Origin: Methylobacterium bullatum
Lineage (GTDB): Bacteria; Pseudomonadota; Alphaproteobacteria; Rhizobiales; Beijerinckiaceae
Direction: 5' to 3'
NCBI GenBank assembly: GCA_902712845.1
Contig: LR743504.1
Coordinates: forward strand, 3,818,001 to 3,882,000
Length of the DNA: 64,000 bases
Of the stretch, positions 16,957 through 25,682 are shown one piece after another (the first letter of the stretch is position 1; the number at the start of each line of letters is the position of its first letter). The position numbers were made by a program, and so were the translations under genes. The notes beneath the pieces were generated by a model that was not told the origin of the DNA, made no database searches, and worked only from the letters and a program-made list of their open reading frames with translations.

Positions 16957-17334
16957 CTATTTGTCGTACTTGATGTATGCGAAGCGCGCGTCGGTGGGCG
17001 TGCCCTCGAGGCTCTGGCCCTCGGTGCCCGGCTGCCAGCCCACCACCTCCTCGATCTTCTTGGCCAGGGCGAAGTCCTTGTCGGTGATGCCCTTGGCGGC
17101 GTGGTTCATCAGCCGCACCTCGACCCAGGCATAGGAGGCGGTGAGGTCCGGGTGGTGCCAGGCGGCTTCCGCGAGGTGGCCCACCGTGTTGATGACCATG
17201 AGGGTACTCTTCCAGCCCGCCGTCTTGTAGGTCCGCCGGATCCAGCCGTCCTCGTAGGTCCAGGCCGGCAATTCGGCGGCCAGACGCTCCGAGATGGTGG
17301 CGTCGTCGAGGGCGTCTTCGCGCGATCCGGCCAT
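16957..17334 (-). CDS. Pterin-4a-carbinolamine dehydratase-like protein
   Basis: A 125-residue protein of the PCD/DCoH fold. The family motif is HHPDLTASYAWVEVRLMNHAAKGITDKDFALAKKIE, with the catalytic His pair in HHPDL and the later His in MNHAAKG. In animals it regenerates biopterin; in methylotrophs related proteins occur with the methanopterin-type C1 pathway, which fits the pterin genes elsewhere in this window. The start ATG 17334 gives a normal length. It is transcribed away from the ABC transporter next door. The exact reaction here is not proven by sequence. Confidence 0.8.
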   Translation of the reverse strand: MAGSREDALDDATISERLAAELPAWTYEDGWIRRTYKTAGWKSTLMVINTVGHLAEAAWHHPDLTASYAWVEVRLMNHAAKGITDKDFALAKKIEEVVGWQPGTEGQSLEGTPTDARFAYIKYDK

Positions 17335-17588
17335 GGCTGCACGTCCTTTGAATGAGTGGTGGTGGTCGAGGAACTCTGCGACGCGCCGCGTGTCCGGGCA
17401 AGGCCGGCGGCAAAGATCTCCGGAACCGCGAATGCCGTGGTCGCCTGCGACGTGGTGGCCCTGCCCCCTCTGGCAGCCGATCGGATCTGTGGACGCCGAG
17501 GGGGCGAGACCCTATTAAGAAAGAATAATAGTTCGTCGGTCCCGACTGCCGGGGCTTGATGCGGGCCGGTTCCAGGGAGACGACGTTC

Positions 17589-18575
17589 ATGCTGTCACGG
17601 CGCGGAGTGCTCGCGACGGCTGCGCTGTGGCCCCTGGCCGGGTCGGTGACGGCCGCGGCCGCCGGTCCCGCGATCCGTGTCGGAAGCCTGCCCTTCGGCA
17701 CCGTGGCCTGGGAGGCGGCGGTGATCAAGGCGCGCGGGCTCGATGCCGCCAACGGTTTCACCCTCGACGTTGTCAAGCTCGCCGGCAACGATGCCGCCCG
17801 CATCGCCTTCCTCGGTGGACAGGTCGATACCATCGTCGGCGACTTGCTCTGGGCCGGGCGCCTCGGCAACGAGGGCAGGGCGATGCGCTTCCTCCCCTAT
17901 TCCACCACCGAGGGCTCGCTGATGGTGCCGGCGGGCAGCGCCATCGCCGGTCTCAAGGACCTCGTCGGCAAGCGGCTCGGGGTGGCCGGCGGACCGCTGG
18001 ACAAGAACTGGCTCCTGCTCAAGGCCCAGGCCAAGGACGCCGCCGGGATCGATCTCGAATCCCAGGCGCAGGTCGCCTACGGCGCGCCGCCGCTCCTGGC
18101 GCTCAAGCTCGAACAGGGCGAGCTCGACGCGGCCCTGCTCTACTGGACCTATTGCGCCCGTCTCGAGCCGAAGGGCTTTACCCGCCTCATCGGGTCGGAC
18201 GACATCATGCGCGCGTTCGGTGCCACCGGATCCATCGCGCTCATCGGCTACCTGTTCGAGGGCACCACGGTATCGGACAAGGCCGAGGCCATCGCCGGCT
18301 TCGCCCGCGCCGCTCGCACCGCCAAGGAGATGCTGGCCAACGATCCCACCACCTGGGACGTGGTGCGGCCGCTTATGTCGGCGGAGGACGAGCCGACCTT
18401 TGCGGCGCTCAAGCGTGATTTTCTCGCCGGCATCCCGCGCCGGCCGCTCGCCACCGAGCGCGCGGACGGCGAGCGCCTGTTCGGTGTGCTGGCCAGGCTC
18501 GGCGGCGAGCGGCTGGTGGGGGCGGGCAAGACCCTGCCCGCCGGCCTGTATTTCGACGGGGCCGGAAACGGTTGA
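17589..18575 (+). CDS. NitT/TauT-type ABC transporter substrate-binding protein
   Basis: A 328-residue periplasmic binding protein with an N-terminal export signal (MLSRRGVLATAALWPLAGSVTAAAAG; the RR pair resembles a Tat signal). The body has the two-lobed NMT1/SsuA layout with RVGSLPFGTVAWEAAVIKARG, DTIVGDLLWAGRLGNEGR and VGKRLGVAGGPLDKNW. Relatives bind sulfonates, nitrate or thiamine precursors. I use ATG 17589; a TTG/ATG pair at 17556-17559 adds 10-11 residues. It heads an ABC operon ending 705 bp before xoxF. The location suggests a link to methanol metabolism, but the ligand is unknown. Confidence 0.8.
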   Translation: MLSRRGVLATAALWPLAGSVTAAAAGPAIRVGSLPFGTVAWEAAVIKARGLDAANGFTLDVVKLAGNDAARIAFLGGQVDTIVGDLLWAGRLGNEGRAMRFLPYSTTEGSLMVPAGSAIAGLKDLVGKRLGVAGGPLDKNWLLLKAQAKDAAGIDLESQAQVAYGAPPLLALKLEQGELDAALLYWTYCARLEPKGFTRLIGSDDIMRAFGATGSIALIGYLFEGTTVSDKAEAIAGFARAARTAKEMLANDPTTWDVVRPLMSAEDEPTFAALKRDFLAGIPRRPLATERADGERLFGVLARLGGERLVGAGKTLPAGLYFDGAGNG

Positions 18576-18610
18576 GCCGCGTCACGCCCTCCCCCGCGGT
18601 ACGCTGAATC

Positions 18611-19372
18611 ATGGCCCGCCCCGGCGCGAACGCCATGGGAGTGGCGACTCGTCTCGTCTCCGTGCTGGTGCTGCTCGCGGCCTGGCAAGTGGCGGCGTCG
18701 CTGGCGGAATCGCGGCTCCTGCCCGCGCCCCTCGCCATCCTCGATTTCATCGTGAAGGAATCCGCCACCGGCGACCTCTGGCGCAACGTCGGCATCACGC
18801 TGACGCGGGTGGGCGTATCCTTCTTCTTCGCCATGGGGCTCGGGGTGCTGCTCGGCATCGCGCTCGGCCGCTGGAAGGCGCTCAACCTCGTCCTCGATAC
18901 GCCGCTCCTCATTCTCCTCAACACGCCCGCCCTGGTGATCACGGTGCTGGCCTACATCTGGGTCGGCCTCAACGAGGGCGCGGCGGTGCTGGCGGTGGTC
19001 CTCAACAAGTTGCCCAACGTGGCGGTGATCGTACGTGAGGGCGCGCGCGGCCTCGATCCGGGGCTCGAGGAGATGGCGCGGAGCTACCGTTTCGACCGCC
19101 GCACCTGGATCGCCCACGTCCTGGTGCCTCAGCTCCAGCCTTTCGTGGTGGCCGCCGCACGCTCCGGCCTGTCCCTCGCCTGGAAGATCGTGCTGGTGAT
19201 CGAGCTGCTCGGGCGTCCGAACGGGGTGGGTTTCGCCATCAACTTCTACTTCGTCCAGAGCCTGAACGTGGCGGCCATCATCGGCTACAGCGTCGTCTTC
19301 ATGAGCGTGATGATCGCCATCGACATCCTCATCCTCCAGCGGCTCGAAGCCCATGTCCGACGCTGGCGCTGA
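18611..19372 (+). CDS. NitT/TauT-type ABC transporter permease
   Basis: A 253-residue inner-membrane permease with about six hydrophobic segments. The EAA-type coupling loop reads EMARSYRFDRRTWIAHVLVPQLQPFVVAAARSGLSLAWK, with the expected conserved G about fourteen residues after the loop. It follows the binding-protein gene by 35 bp and overlaps the ATPase gene by 20 bp in a different frame, so the three form one importer. Start ATG 18611 and ATG 18635 are both possible. Confidence 0.85.
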   Translation: MARPGANAMGVATRLVSVLVLLAAWQVAASLAESRLLPAPLAILDFIVKESATGDLWRNVGITLTRVGVSFFFAMGLGVLLGIALGRWKALNLVLDTPLLILLNTPALVITVLAYIWVGLNEGAAVLAVVLNKLPNVAVIVREGARGLDPGLEEMARSYRFDRRTWIAHVLVPQLQPFVVAAARSGLSLAWKIVLVIELLGRPNGVGFAINFYFVQSLNVAAIIGYSVVFMSVMIAIDILILQRLEAHVRRWR

Positions 19373-20102
19373 GAGAGCGGACGCGCTCTCCGTCTCCATC
19401 CGCAGCAAGGTCTACGGAGCCGGCGGGCCGGAGCCGGTGGAGGCGGTGCGCGATCTCTCCTTCGTCGTCCGTCGGTCGGAGATCGCCTGCCTCATCGGCC
19501 CCTCGGGCTCCGGCAAGACCACGACCCTGCGCATCCTGCTCGGGCTCGACGACGCTTATGACGGCACCGTGACCCCGGACCCGCGCGAGGCCGGCATCGC
19601 CATGGTCTTCCAGGAGCCGCGCCTCCTTCCCTGGCGCAGTGTCGAGCAGAACGTCCGCCTCGGCCTGCCCCGTTCCGAGCGGGGGCGCGATCTCGACGCC
19701 CTGTTCGAGTCCCTCGGCCTGACGCCGTGGCGCGGCCGCTATCCGGGAAAGCTCTCCCTGGGGATGGCGCGCCGGGTGGCGCTCGCCCGAGCCCTGGCCC
19801 TCCGTCCCCGGATCCTGGTGCTCGACGAGCCCTTCGTGTCCCTCGACGACAGGGCCGCGGCGTCCCTGCGGGAGATCGTGGTGGCGACCGTGGCGCGCGA
19901 GGGAATGAGCGTGCTCATGGTCACGCACAACGTGGCGGAGGCCATCGAGATCGCGGACCGGCTCCTGCTCGTCTCGGCGCGCCCGGCGAGCCTGCTCGCC
20001 GCCGTCGCCCTCGACCGGCCTCGAAGCGAGCGCGATAGGGCTTGGGCAGAAGCGATGCGGAAGGATCTCGCGAATCGCTTTCCGGGCGTCATCGCCGCCT
20101 GA
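19353..20102 (+). CDS. NitT/TauT-type ABC transporter ATP-binding protein
   Basis: A 249-residue nucleotide-binding subunit. Walker A is GPSGSGKTT, Q-loop VFQEPRLLPWRSVEQNV, Walker B ILVLDEPFVSLD and switch MVTHNVAEAIEIADR. The signature reads LSLGMARRVALARAL where LSGGMxQR is usual, so one glycine and the glutamine are replaced; some family members tolerate this. It begins inside the end of the permease gene, which implies translational coupling. It powers the transporter whose binding protein is at 17589-18575. Confidence 0.87.
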   Translation: MSDAGAERADALSVSIRSKVYGAGGPEPVEAVRDLSFVVRRSEIACLIGPSGSGKTTTLRILLGLDDAYDGTVTPDPREAGIAMVFQEPRLLPWRSVEQNVRLGLPRSERGRDLDALFESLGLTPWRGRYPGKLSLGMARRVALARALALRPRILVLDEPFVSLDDRAAASLREIVVATVAREGMSVLMVTHNVAEAIEIADRLLLVSARPASLLAAVALDRPRSERDRAWAEAMRKDLANRFPGVIAA

Positions 20103-20658
20103 AGGGCCTTTCCCGGTAGCGGGGAAAGGGCACGATATCGCCGACGCGACATTATGCACATGCGCTCAGTGCTTAGGCCGCTCTCGATGGCCGCTACGCA
20201 ATCATGCGGCGAGACAACGCAGCGCCCGATCGAATGGCGCCCAACCAATACCGAGACGTGAACGGCCAGCCGAGGATTTGCCGTGCGGAATTGCACGATA
20301 ATTCAGGTCGGCGGAGTTTGAGGTTGGCGGTGCATCGAACGAGGTGACCGTTTTATCGAACATTCTTCGTCTGTCCGGAGGGGGACTGGCATACCAAGTC
20401 GCTTGCATGCGCGTGACGCATAAGAAGCTCCCGGGTCTTTTAAATGCTTTTGTCTTGGGTTTTGTCGATTTTGCAGCGCAGCATTTTAGAGTGCGCTTGC
20501 TCAAATCGCGGTTAACGAAGGTGTTCGTTCACCAGGTCTTGATGCGACCCGAGGTCAAGCTTGCTCAATCGAGTTGACGCCGCCGCGATTTTTCTTAGAG
20601 TTCATTCAAGCTTCGGTTCGGAGGGGCGCCGCAAAGGGGTAGCGGCGACCGGGAGAGC

Positions 20659-20699
20659 AAGCGGTGGTTTGGGCGAAAATCTCGCGGAAACAACCGCTT
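20659..20699 (+). promoter_or_regulatory. Hairpin in the xoxF leader region
   Basis: AAGCGGTGGTTT (20659-20670) pairs with AAACAACCGCTT (20688-20699), with one mismatch in twelve, across a 17-base loop. It ends 107 bp before the xoxF start. The whole 20103-20806 gap contains no convincing gene and presumably carries the xoxF promoter; this stem could act in the transcript leader or as a protein-binding dyad. Confidence 0.4.
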
Positions 20700-20806
20700 A
20701 GGAGACTCTATCGAAGTGAACTATCCCTGTCGCAAATAACAGGTCGCACAAGTGGGGGCAGGTTTCGCTGCTCTCCAGGCGTGTCAAAGACTTGTCGGAG
20801 GAATGC

Positions 20807-22609
20807 ATGAGAGCGGTCCATCTTCTCGCACTCGGCGCTGGTCTGGTGGCTTCGGCCCCCGCCTTCGCCAATGACGACGTCCTGAAGCGCTCGGCCGATC
20901 CGGCCCAGCAGGTTCTGCAGACGGTCGACTACGCCAACACGCGCTATTCGAAGCTCGACCAGATCAACGCCAGCAACGTGAAGCAGCTGCAGGTGGCCTG
21001 GACGTTCTCGACGGGCGTCCTGCGCGGTCACGAGGGTTCGCCCCTCGTCGTCGGCAACATGATGTACGTCCACACCCCCTTCCCGAACATCGTCTACGCC
21101 CTGGACCTCGACAAGGACGGCGTGATCGTCTGGAAGTACGAGCCCAAGCAGGACCCGAGCGTCATCCCGGTGATGTGCTGCGACACGGTCAACCGTGGCC
21201 TGGCCTATGCCGACGGCGCCATCATCCTGCACCAGGCCGACACCACCGTCGTCTCGCTCGACGCCAAGTCCGGCAAGGTGAACTGGTCCGTCGTCAACGG
21301 CGACCCCAAGAAGGGTGAGACCAACACCGCGACGGTTCTGCCGGTCAAGGACAAGATCATCGTCGGTATCTCCGGCGGCGAGTTCGGCGTGAACTGCCAC
21401 GTCACCGCCTACGATTCCAAGACGGGCAAGAAGGTGTGGCGCGGCCACTCCCAGGGCCCCGACGCCGACATGATCATGGACCCGGAGAAGACGACGTCTC
21501 TCGGCAAGCCGGTCGGCAAGGATTCCTCGCTGAAGACCTGGGAAGGCGATCAGTGGAAGACGGGCGGCGGCTGCACCTGGGGCTGGTTCTCCTACGACCC
21601 CAAGCTCGACCTGATGTACTACGGCTCGGGCAACCCCTCGACCTGGAACCCCAAGCAGCGTCCGGGCGACAACAAGTGGTCGATGACCATCTGGGCACGT
21701 AACCCCGACACGGGTGCGGCCAAGTGGGTCTACCAGATGACCCCGCACGACGAGTGGGACTACGACGGCATCAACGAGATGATCCTCACGGATCAGAAGA
21801 TCGACGGCAAGGAGCGTCCTCTCCTCACCCACTTCGATCGTAACGGCTTCGGCTACACCCTCGATCGCGCCACCGGCGAGCTCCTGGTCGCCGAGAAGTT
21901 CGATCCGGTGGTGAACTGGGCCTCCAAGGTCGACATGGACAAGGGCTCGAAGACCTACGGTCGTCCGCTCGTCCAGGCCAAGTACTCCACCGAGCAGAAC
22001 GGTGAAGATACCAACTCCAAGGGTATCTGCCCCGCGGCTCTCGGCACCAAGGACCAGCAGCCTGCTGCGTTCTCGCCGAAGACCAACCTGTTCTACGTGC
22101 CCACCAACCACGTCTGCATGGACTACGAGCCGTTCCGGGTGTCCTACACCCCCGGTCAGCCCTACGTCGGTGCGACCCTGGCCATGTACCCGGCCCCCAA
22201 CAGCCACGGCGGCATGGGTAACTTCATCGCCTGGGACGGCGTCGCTGGTAAGATCAAGTGGTCGAACCAGGAGCAGTTCTCGGTGTGGTCCGGTGCTCTC
22301 GCCACCGCCGGTGACGTGGTGTTCTACGGCACGCTCGAAGGCTACCTGAAGGCCGTCGACTCGAAGACCGGTAAGGAACTCTACAAGTTCAAGACCCCGT
22401 CGGGCATCATCGGCAACGTGATGACCTACCAGCACAAGGGCAAGCAGTACGTCGGCATCCTGTCGGGTGTCGGTGGCTGGGCTGGCATCGGCCTCGCGGC
22501 CGGCCTGACCGACCCGAATGCCGGTCTCGGCGCGGTGGGTGGCTATGCTGCTCTCTCGAACTACACCAACCTCGGTGGTCAGCTGACCGTCTTCGCGCTC
22601 CCGAACTAA
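20807..22609 (+). CDS. xoxF: Lanthanide-dependent PQQ methanol dehydrogenase
   Basis: Oxidises methanol in the periplasm with PQQ and a lanthanide, passing electrons to cytochrome XoxG. The 600-residue precursor has a signal peptide ending ASAPAFA (about residue 21), then an eight-bladed quinoprotein propeller. Vicinal Cys124-Cys125 (PVMCCDTV) form the disulfide over PQQ; Glu192 (GGEFGVN), Asn276 (GSGNPSTWN) and Asp318 are the metal and catalytic residues. Asp320, in [11 protein letters not shown], is the extra acid that marks Ln-using XoxF; calcium-type MxaF lacks it. GGAGG sits six bases before ATG 20807. It heads xoxFGJ and is close to the XoxF5 type. Confidence 0.97.
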   Translation: MRAVHLLALGAGLVASAPAFANDDVLKRSADPAQQVLQTVDYANTRYSKLDQINASNVKQLQVAWTFSTGVLRGHEGSPLVVGNMMYVHTPFPNIVYALDLDKDGVIVWKYEPKQDPSVIPVMCCDTVNRGLAYADGAIILHQADTTVVSLDAKSGKVNWSVVNGDPKKGETNTATVLPVKDKIIVGISGGEFGVNCHVTAYDSKTGKKVWRGHSQGPDADMIMDPEKTTSLGKPVGKDSSLKTWEGDQWKTGGGCTWGWFSYDPKLDLMYYGSGNPSTWNPKQRPGDNKWSMTIWARNPDTGAAKWVYQMTPHDEWDYDGINEMILTDQKIDGKERPLLTHFDRNGFGYTLDRATGELLVAEKFDPVVNWASKVDMDKGSKTYGRPLVQAKYSTEQNGEDTNSKGICPAALGTKDQQPAAFSPKTNLFYVPTNHVCMDYEPFRVSYTPGQPYVGATLAMYPAPNSHGGMGNFIAWDGVAGKIKWSNQEQFSVWSGALATAGDVVFYGTLEGYLKAVDSKTGKELYKFKTPSGIIGNVMTYQHKGKQYVGILSGVGGWAGIGLAAGLTDPNAGLGAVGGYAALSNYTNLGGQLTVFALPN

Positions 22610-22636
22610 TCGGTCGCACGAAGCCTGAGACGATAG

Positions 22637-22671
22637 GGTGCCGGCGCGGGTTTCCGCGCCGGCACCTTTAT
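22637..22671 (+). terminator. Strong stem-loop between xoxF and xoxG
   Basis: GGTGCCGGCGCGG (22637-22649) pairs exactly with CCGCGCCGGCACC (22654-22666) across a four-base loop, followed by TTTAT. It starts 28 bp after the xoxF stop. Being so stable, it probably ends or shields most xoxF transcripts, letting xoxF outrun xoxGJ. Confidence 0.65.
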
Positions 22672-22743
22672 GATTAGATCGTTATTAAGAACACTTCGAA
22701 CGTCGGCCGAACGGGTCGACGGTTGCTCCTGGGAGAAACGTCG

Positions 22744-23352
22744 TTGCAGTACCAAAGCAAAGCCGCCATCCGTCCGCTCATGGCCGCCCTCGTTTTCGCA
22801 TTCGCCTCCGCCGGTGCCGTTCAGGCCCAGGACGCCAAGCCCGCCGCCGATCCCGCCGTGGCGAACCAGCTCGATCCCAATGCTCCTGAGAAGGACGATA
22901 AGCTGATCGACAAGTATCAGGCGGTGAAGGTCGAAGACGGCAAGTATTTCGACAAGGACGGCGCCCCGACCTACCACATCACCAACGACGGCAAGAAGTT
23001 CGATTGGTACGCCTATTCCGGCTACCGCCGCTATCACGCCGAGTGCCACGTGTGTCACGGTCCCGACGCGATGGGTTCGACCTACGCACCCGCCCTCAAG
23101 GATTCGCTCAAGCGCCTGTCCTACGAGGAGTTCGTCGGCATCATCGCCGGCGGCAAGCAGGACATCAGCTCGAGCGGCACCAACGTGATGCCCGCCTTCG
23201 GCGATAACAAGAACGTGATGTGCTACGCCGACGACCTCTACACCTACCTGAAGGCCCGCGCCTCCGGCGCCATGCCGCGCGTGCGTCCGACCGACAAGGA
23301 AGACAAGCCGGAAGCCGCCAAGAAGGCCGAGAAGGAGTGCCTGGGCGGCTAA
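22744..23352 (+). CDS. xoxG: Cytochrome c, electron acceptor of XoxF
   Basis: A 202-residue periplasmic c-type cytochrome of the four-cysteine methanol-metabolism type. The haem motif is CHVCH (Cys101-His105), the likely Met ligand is in SGTNVMPAFG (Met149), and two further Cys lie in NVMCYADD and near the C-terminus in EKECLGG. A signal peptide ends GAVQAQ. The start is probably TTG 22744 (GGGAG upstream) because no ATG precedes the signal; upstream in-frame starts near 22723 are possible. It takes electrons from XoxF. Its stop overlaps the xoxJ start by one base (TAATG). Confidence 0.9.
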   Translation: MQYQSKAAIRPLMAALVFAFASAGAVQAQDAKPAADPAVANQLDPNAPEKDDKLIDKYQAVKVEDGKYFDKDGAPTYHITNDGKKFDWYAYSGYRRYHAECHVCHGPDAMGSTYAPALKDSLKRLSYEEFVGIIAGGKQDISSSGTNVMPAFGDNKNVMCYADDLYTYLKARASGAMPRVRPTDKEDKPEAAKKAEKECLGG

Positions 23353-24206
23353 TGGCTCGCTTTGGCTCCTTTCCAACGACGGTTTGCGCGCTCCTGCTGA
23401 TCTCGGCAGGGGTGCGCCCCGCATCTGCGCAGTCGCTTCCCGATCTCGTTACCACCGATGTCCTGCGCGTCTGCGGAGATCCCGGCAACATGCCGTTCTC
23501 CCAGCGCAAGGAGGACGGGTTCGAGAACAAGATCGCGGCGATCCTTGCCGACGAACTGAAGGTCAAGCTCCGCTATTACTGGCTGACCCAGGGGCCTGGA
23601 TTCGTCCGCAATACGCTGGGCACTGGCCTGTGCGACCTGATTATCGGCTCTGCTGCCGGCGGTGAGCTCGTCCAGCACACCAATCCTTACTACCGCTCCA
23701 GCTACGCCCTGGTCACCCGCAGTGGTGACTTCGAGGGCGTGACGAAGCTCGACGACCCGAAGCTCAAGGGCAAGGCCATCGGCGTCATCGGCGGCACGCC
23801 GCCCGTGAACCGGATGGGGGAGGTCGGCCTCATCGCGTCGATGAAGGCCTATGCTCCCTACCAGCTCGATCCCTCGCGCAAGTACCAGACGGTCTCCGCC
23901 GAGGTCATCGGTGATCTCGCCGAGAAGAAGATCGACGCTGCGATCCTGTGGGGGCCGGCCGCGGGTTGGCTCGCCAAGCAGAGCGGTGTCGTCATGAAGG
24001 TCGTACCGCTGCTGCAGGAGCCGGATCGTCCCGCTCTCACCTTCCGCATCGCCATGGGCGTGCGGATTGAGGAGAACGACTGGAAGCGCAGCCTCAACAC
24101 GATCCTGCGCAAACGCCGGGCCGATATCGAGAAGGTCCTGCGCGACTACGATGTCCCGTTGCTGGAGGACGAAGGCAACAAGCTGCTCGAGCCGGCCGCG
24201 CCCTGA
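23352..24206 (+). CDS. xoxJ: Periplasmic binding-like protein XoxJ
   Basis: A 284-residue exported protein with the solute-binding-protein 3 fold, of the quinoprotein-dehydrogenase-associated type. Signal peptide MARFGSFPTTVCALLLISAGVRPASA; then VLRVCGDPGNMPFSQRKEDGFENKIA at the start of lobe one, and DAAILWGPAAGWLAKQ in lobe two. The partner gene order F-G-J is fixed in methylotrophs; XoxJ is thought to help activate or mature XoxF. The start ATG 23352 overlaps the xoxG stop, so translation is coupled. It is unlikely to serve an ABC importer, since none is encoded next to it. Confidence 0.9.
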   Translation: MARFGSFPTTVCALLLISAGVRPASAQSLPDLVTTDVLRVCGDPGNMPFSQRKEDGFENKIAAILADELKVKLRYYWLTQGPGFVRNTLGTGLCDLIIGSAAGGELVQHTNPYYRSSYALVTRSGDFEGVTKLDDPKLKGKAIGVIGGTPPVNRMGEVGLIASMKAYAPYQLDPSRKYQTVSAEVIGDLAEKKIDAAILWGPAAGWLAKQSGVVMKVVPLLQEPDRPALTFRIAMGVRIEENDWKRSLNTILRKRRADIEKVLRDYDVPLLEDEGNKLLEPAAP

Positions 24207-24277
24207 AATCGGGCAGGGGCCGGTCATCACGATCGGTGGAGTTTGCTGAGAGCCTCCGAGATCAAGGGAGGGTGGCG

Positions 24278-24823
24278 ATGGAACGATGGCGGATCGGTTT
24301 TACGGTCTCAGCTGTCGTCGCCGTCGGCGCGGTTGGGATCGTGGCGGCCGATCGCGCCCAGATCGGCCGTGTCGCTCCCGATCTCGTCGCCGAGACCGAG
24401 CGCGCCGACCGCGTCCTCGTGGAGAAGTCGGCCAGGCGCCTGACCCTGTTTCGGGAAGGGCGCGTCCTGGCGACCTACCCGATCTCCCTCGGCTTCTCCC
24501 CCATCGGCCACAAGCAGCGGGAAGGCGACGGGCGCACGCCGGAGGGGCTCTATTCCATCGCCTATCGCAATCCCCTCAGCGTCGCCCATCTGTCCCTGAA
24601 AGTGTCCTATCCGAACGAGGCCGATACGGAAGCCGCCCGTGACGGCGGCTACGAGCCGGGCGGCGACATCATGATCCACGGGATCATGAACGGCTTTTCC
24701 TGGCTCGGCCGGCTGCACCGGCTCAAGGACTGGACCAGCGGCTGCGTCGCCGTCGCCAATGACGAGATGGCCGCCATTTACGCGCGGGTGGATGTGGGGA
24801 CGCCGGTGGAGCTTCGGCCCTAA
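24278..24823 (+). CDS. L,D-transpeptidase (YkuD family)
   Basis: A 181-residue protein with one N-terminal membrane/signal segment (TVSAVVAVGAVGIVAA) and a YkuD domain. The catalytic motif is IMIHGIMN (His134) with TSGCVAV (Cys156), and the stretch GDGRTPEGLYSI is typical. It would cross-link peptidoglycan or attach proteins to it in the periplasm. I prefer ATG 24278, with GGGAGG six bases upstream. It lies 72 bp after xoxJ and converges with folK, the two stops overlapping by four bases. Confidence 0.87.
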   Translation: MERWRIGFTVSAVVAVGAVGIVAADRAQIGRVAPDLVAETERADRVLVEKSARRLTLFREGRVLATYPISLGFSPIGHKQREGDGRTPEGLYSIAYRNPLSVAHLSLKVSYPNEADTEAARDGGYEPGGDIMIHGIMNGFSWLGRLHRLKDWTSGCVAVANDEMAAIYARVDVGTPVELRP

Positions 24824-25308
24824 GCCACCGGCTTCCGGTCCCGCACGATACCGGCAATATCGAGTTTCGACAGGGCCTGGCTCACGGTCTCGGGTCCGAT
24901 CACCAGGTCCGGCGCGATCTCGGCGAGGGGAACGAGGACGAAGGCGCGCTCCCGCACGAAACGATGCGGCAGGACGAGACGCTCGTCGGAGATCGCCGCC
25001 CCTTCATACGAGAGCACATCGATGTCGATGACGCGCGGCCCCCAGCGCCGCTCGCGCACCCGGCCCATGGCGGTTTCGATGGCGAGGCCTGTCTCCAGCA
25101 GGTCGTGCGGGGTCAGGTCGGTCTCGACGGCGATCGCCGCGTTGAGGAACCAGTCCTGGTCCGTATCGCCCCAGGGAGGCGTACGGTAGTCGCTGGAGCG
25201 TGCCGTGAGCCGAATGCCCGGGCTCGCTTCGATCCGCCGGATCGCCTCGGCGATGGTCGCAGCCTTGTCGCCGATATTGCTCCCGAGACCGAGATAGGCG
25301 GTACTCAT
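24820..25308 (-). CDS. folK: 2-amino-4-hydroxy-6-hydroxymethyldihydropteridine pyrophosphokinase
   Basis: Pyrophosphorylates hydroxymethyldihydropterin, the step before dihydropteroate synthase. The 162-residue sequence begins MSTAYLGLGSNIGDK, the family N-terminus, and contains the signature RRWGPRVIDIDVLSYEG with the Mg-binding aspartates and LPHRFVRERAFVLVPL. It is the last gene of folP-folB-folK, overlapping folB by four bases. Confidence 0.93.
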   Translation of the reverse strand: MSTAYLGLGSNIGDKAATIAEAIRRIEASPGIRLTARSSDYRTPPWGDTDQDWFLNAAIAVETDLTPHDLLETGLAIETAMGRVRERRWGPRVIDIDVLSYEGAAISDERLVLPHRFVRERAFVLVPLAEIAPDLVIGPETVSQALSKLDIAGIVRDRKPVA

Positions 25309-25682
25309 CGCGCAAGTCCCGCGCGGCTGCGCAGGATCGAGATGGCGACGCCGTCGATCACCGCCGGGACCGGCGCGCTCGGCTTGTCGACGCGCACGAC
25401 GATGCTGTCCACGCCCTCGAACCGATCGAGGATCTCGGCGGCGATGGCCTCGGCCAGAGCTTCGATGAGGGCGAAGCGCCGGGTGGTGGCGATGCGTACG
25501 ACGATCTCGGTGAGGTCGGCATAGCTCACGGTCTTCGCCATGTCGTCCGACAGGCCCGCCGGCCGCAGGTCGATCCGGCAGTCGAGGGAGATGTAGAAGC
25601 GTTGGCCGATCCGCGCTTCCTCTTCGAGGAGACCGTGATAGGCGAAGACGGCGATGCGTTCGACGAGGATGCGGTCGGTCAT
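25305..25682 (-). CDS. folB: Dihydroneopterin aldolase
   Basis: Converts dihydroneopterin to hydroxymethyldihydropterin and glycolaldehyde. The 125-residue protein has the family beginning DRILVERIAVFAYHGLLEEEARIGQRFYISL with the conserved Glu, the tyrosine of VSYADLTEIV, and the later ALIEALAEAIAAEIL helix. Start ATG 25682 overlaps the folP stop by four bases, and its stop overlaps the folK start, so all three folate genes are translationally coupled. Confidence 0.9.
   Translation of the reverse strand: MTDRILVERIAVFAYHGLLEEEARIGQRFYISLDCRIDLRPAGLSDDMAKTVSYADLTEIVVRIATTRRFALIEALAEAIAAEILDRFEGVDSIVVRVDKPSAPVPAVIDGVAISILRSRAGLAR

Noticed and set aside
20202..20504. 100-codon minus-strand frame upstream of xoxF
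   Set aside because: No recognisable domain or ribosome site; lies in the probable xoxF control region.
20708..22435. 575-codon minus-strand open frame opposite xoxF
   Set aside because: Antisense shadow of xoxF with no signal, domain or ribosome site.
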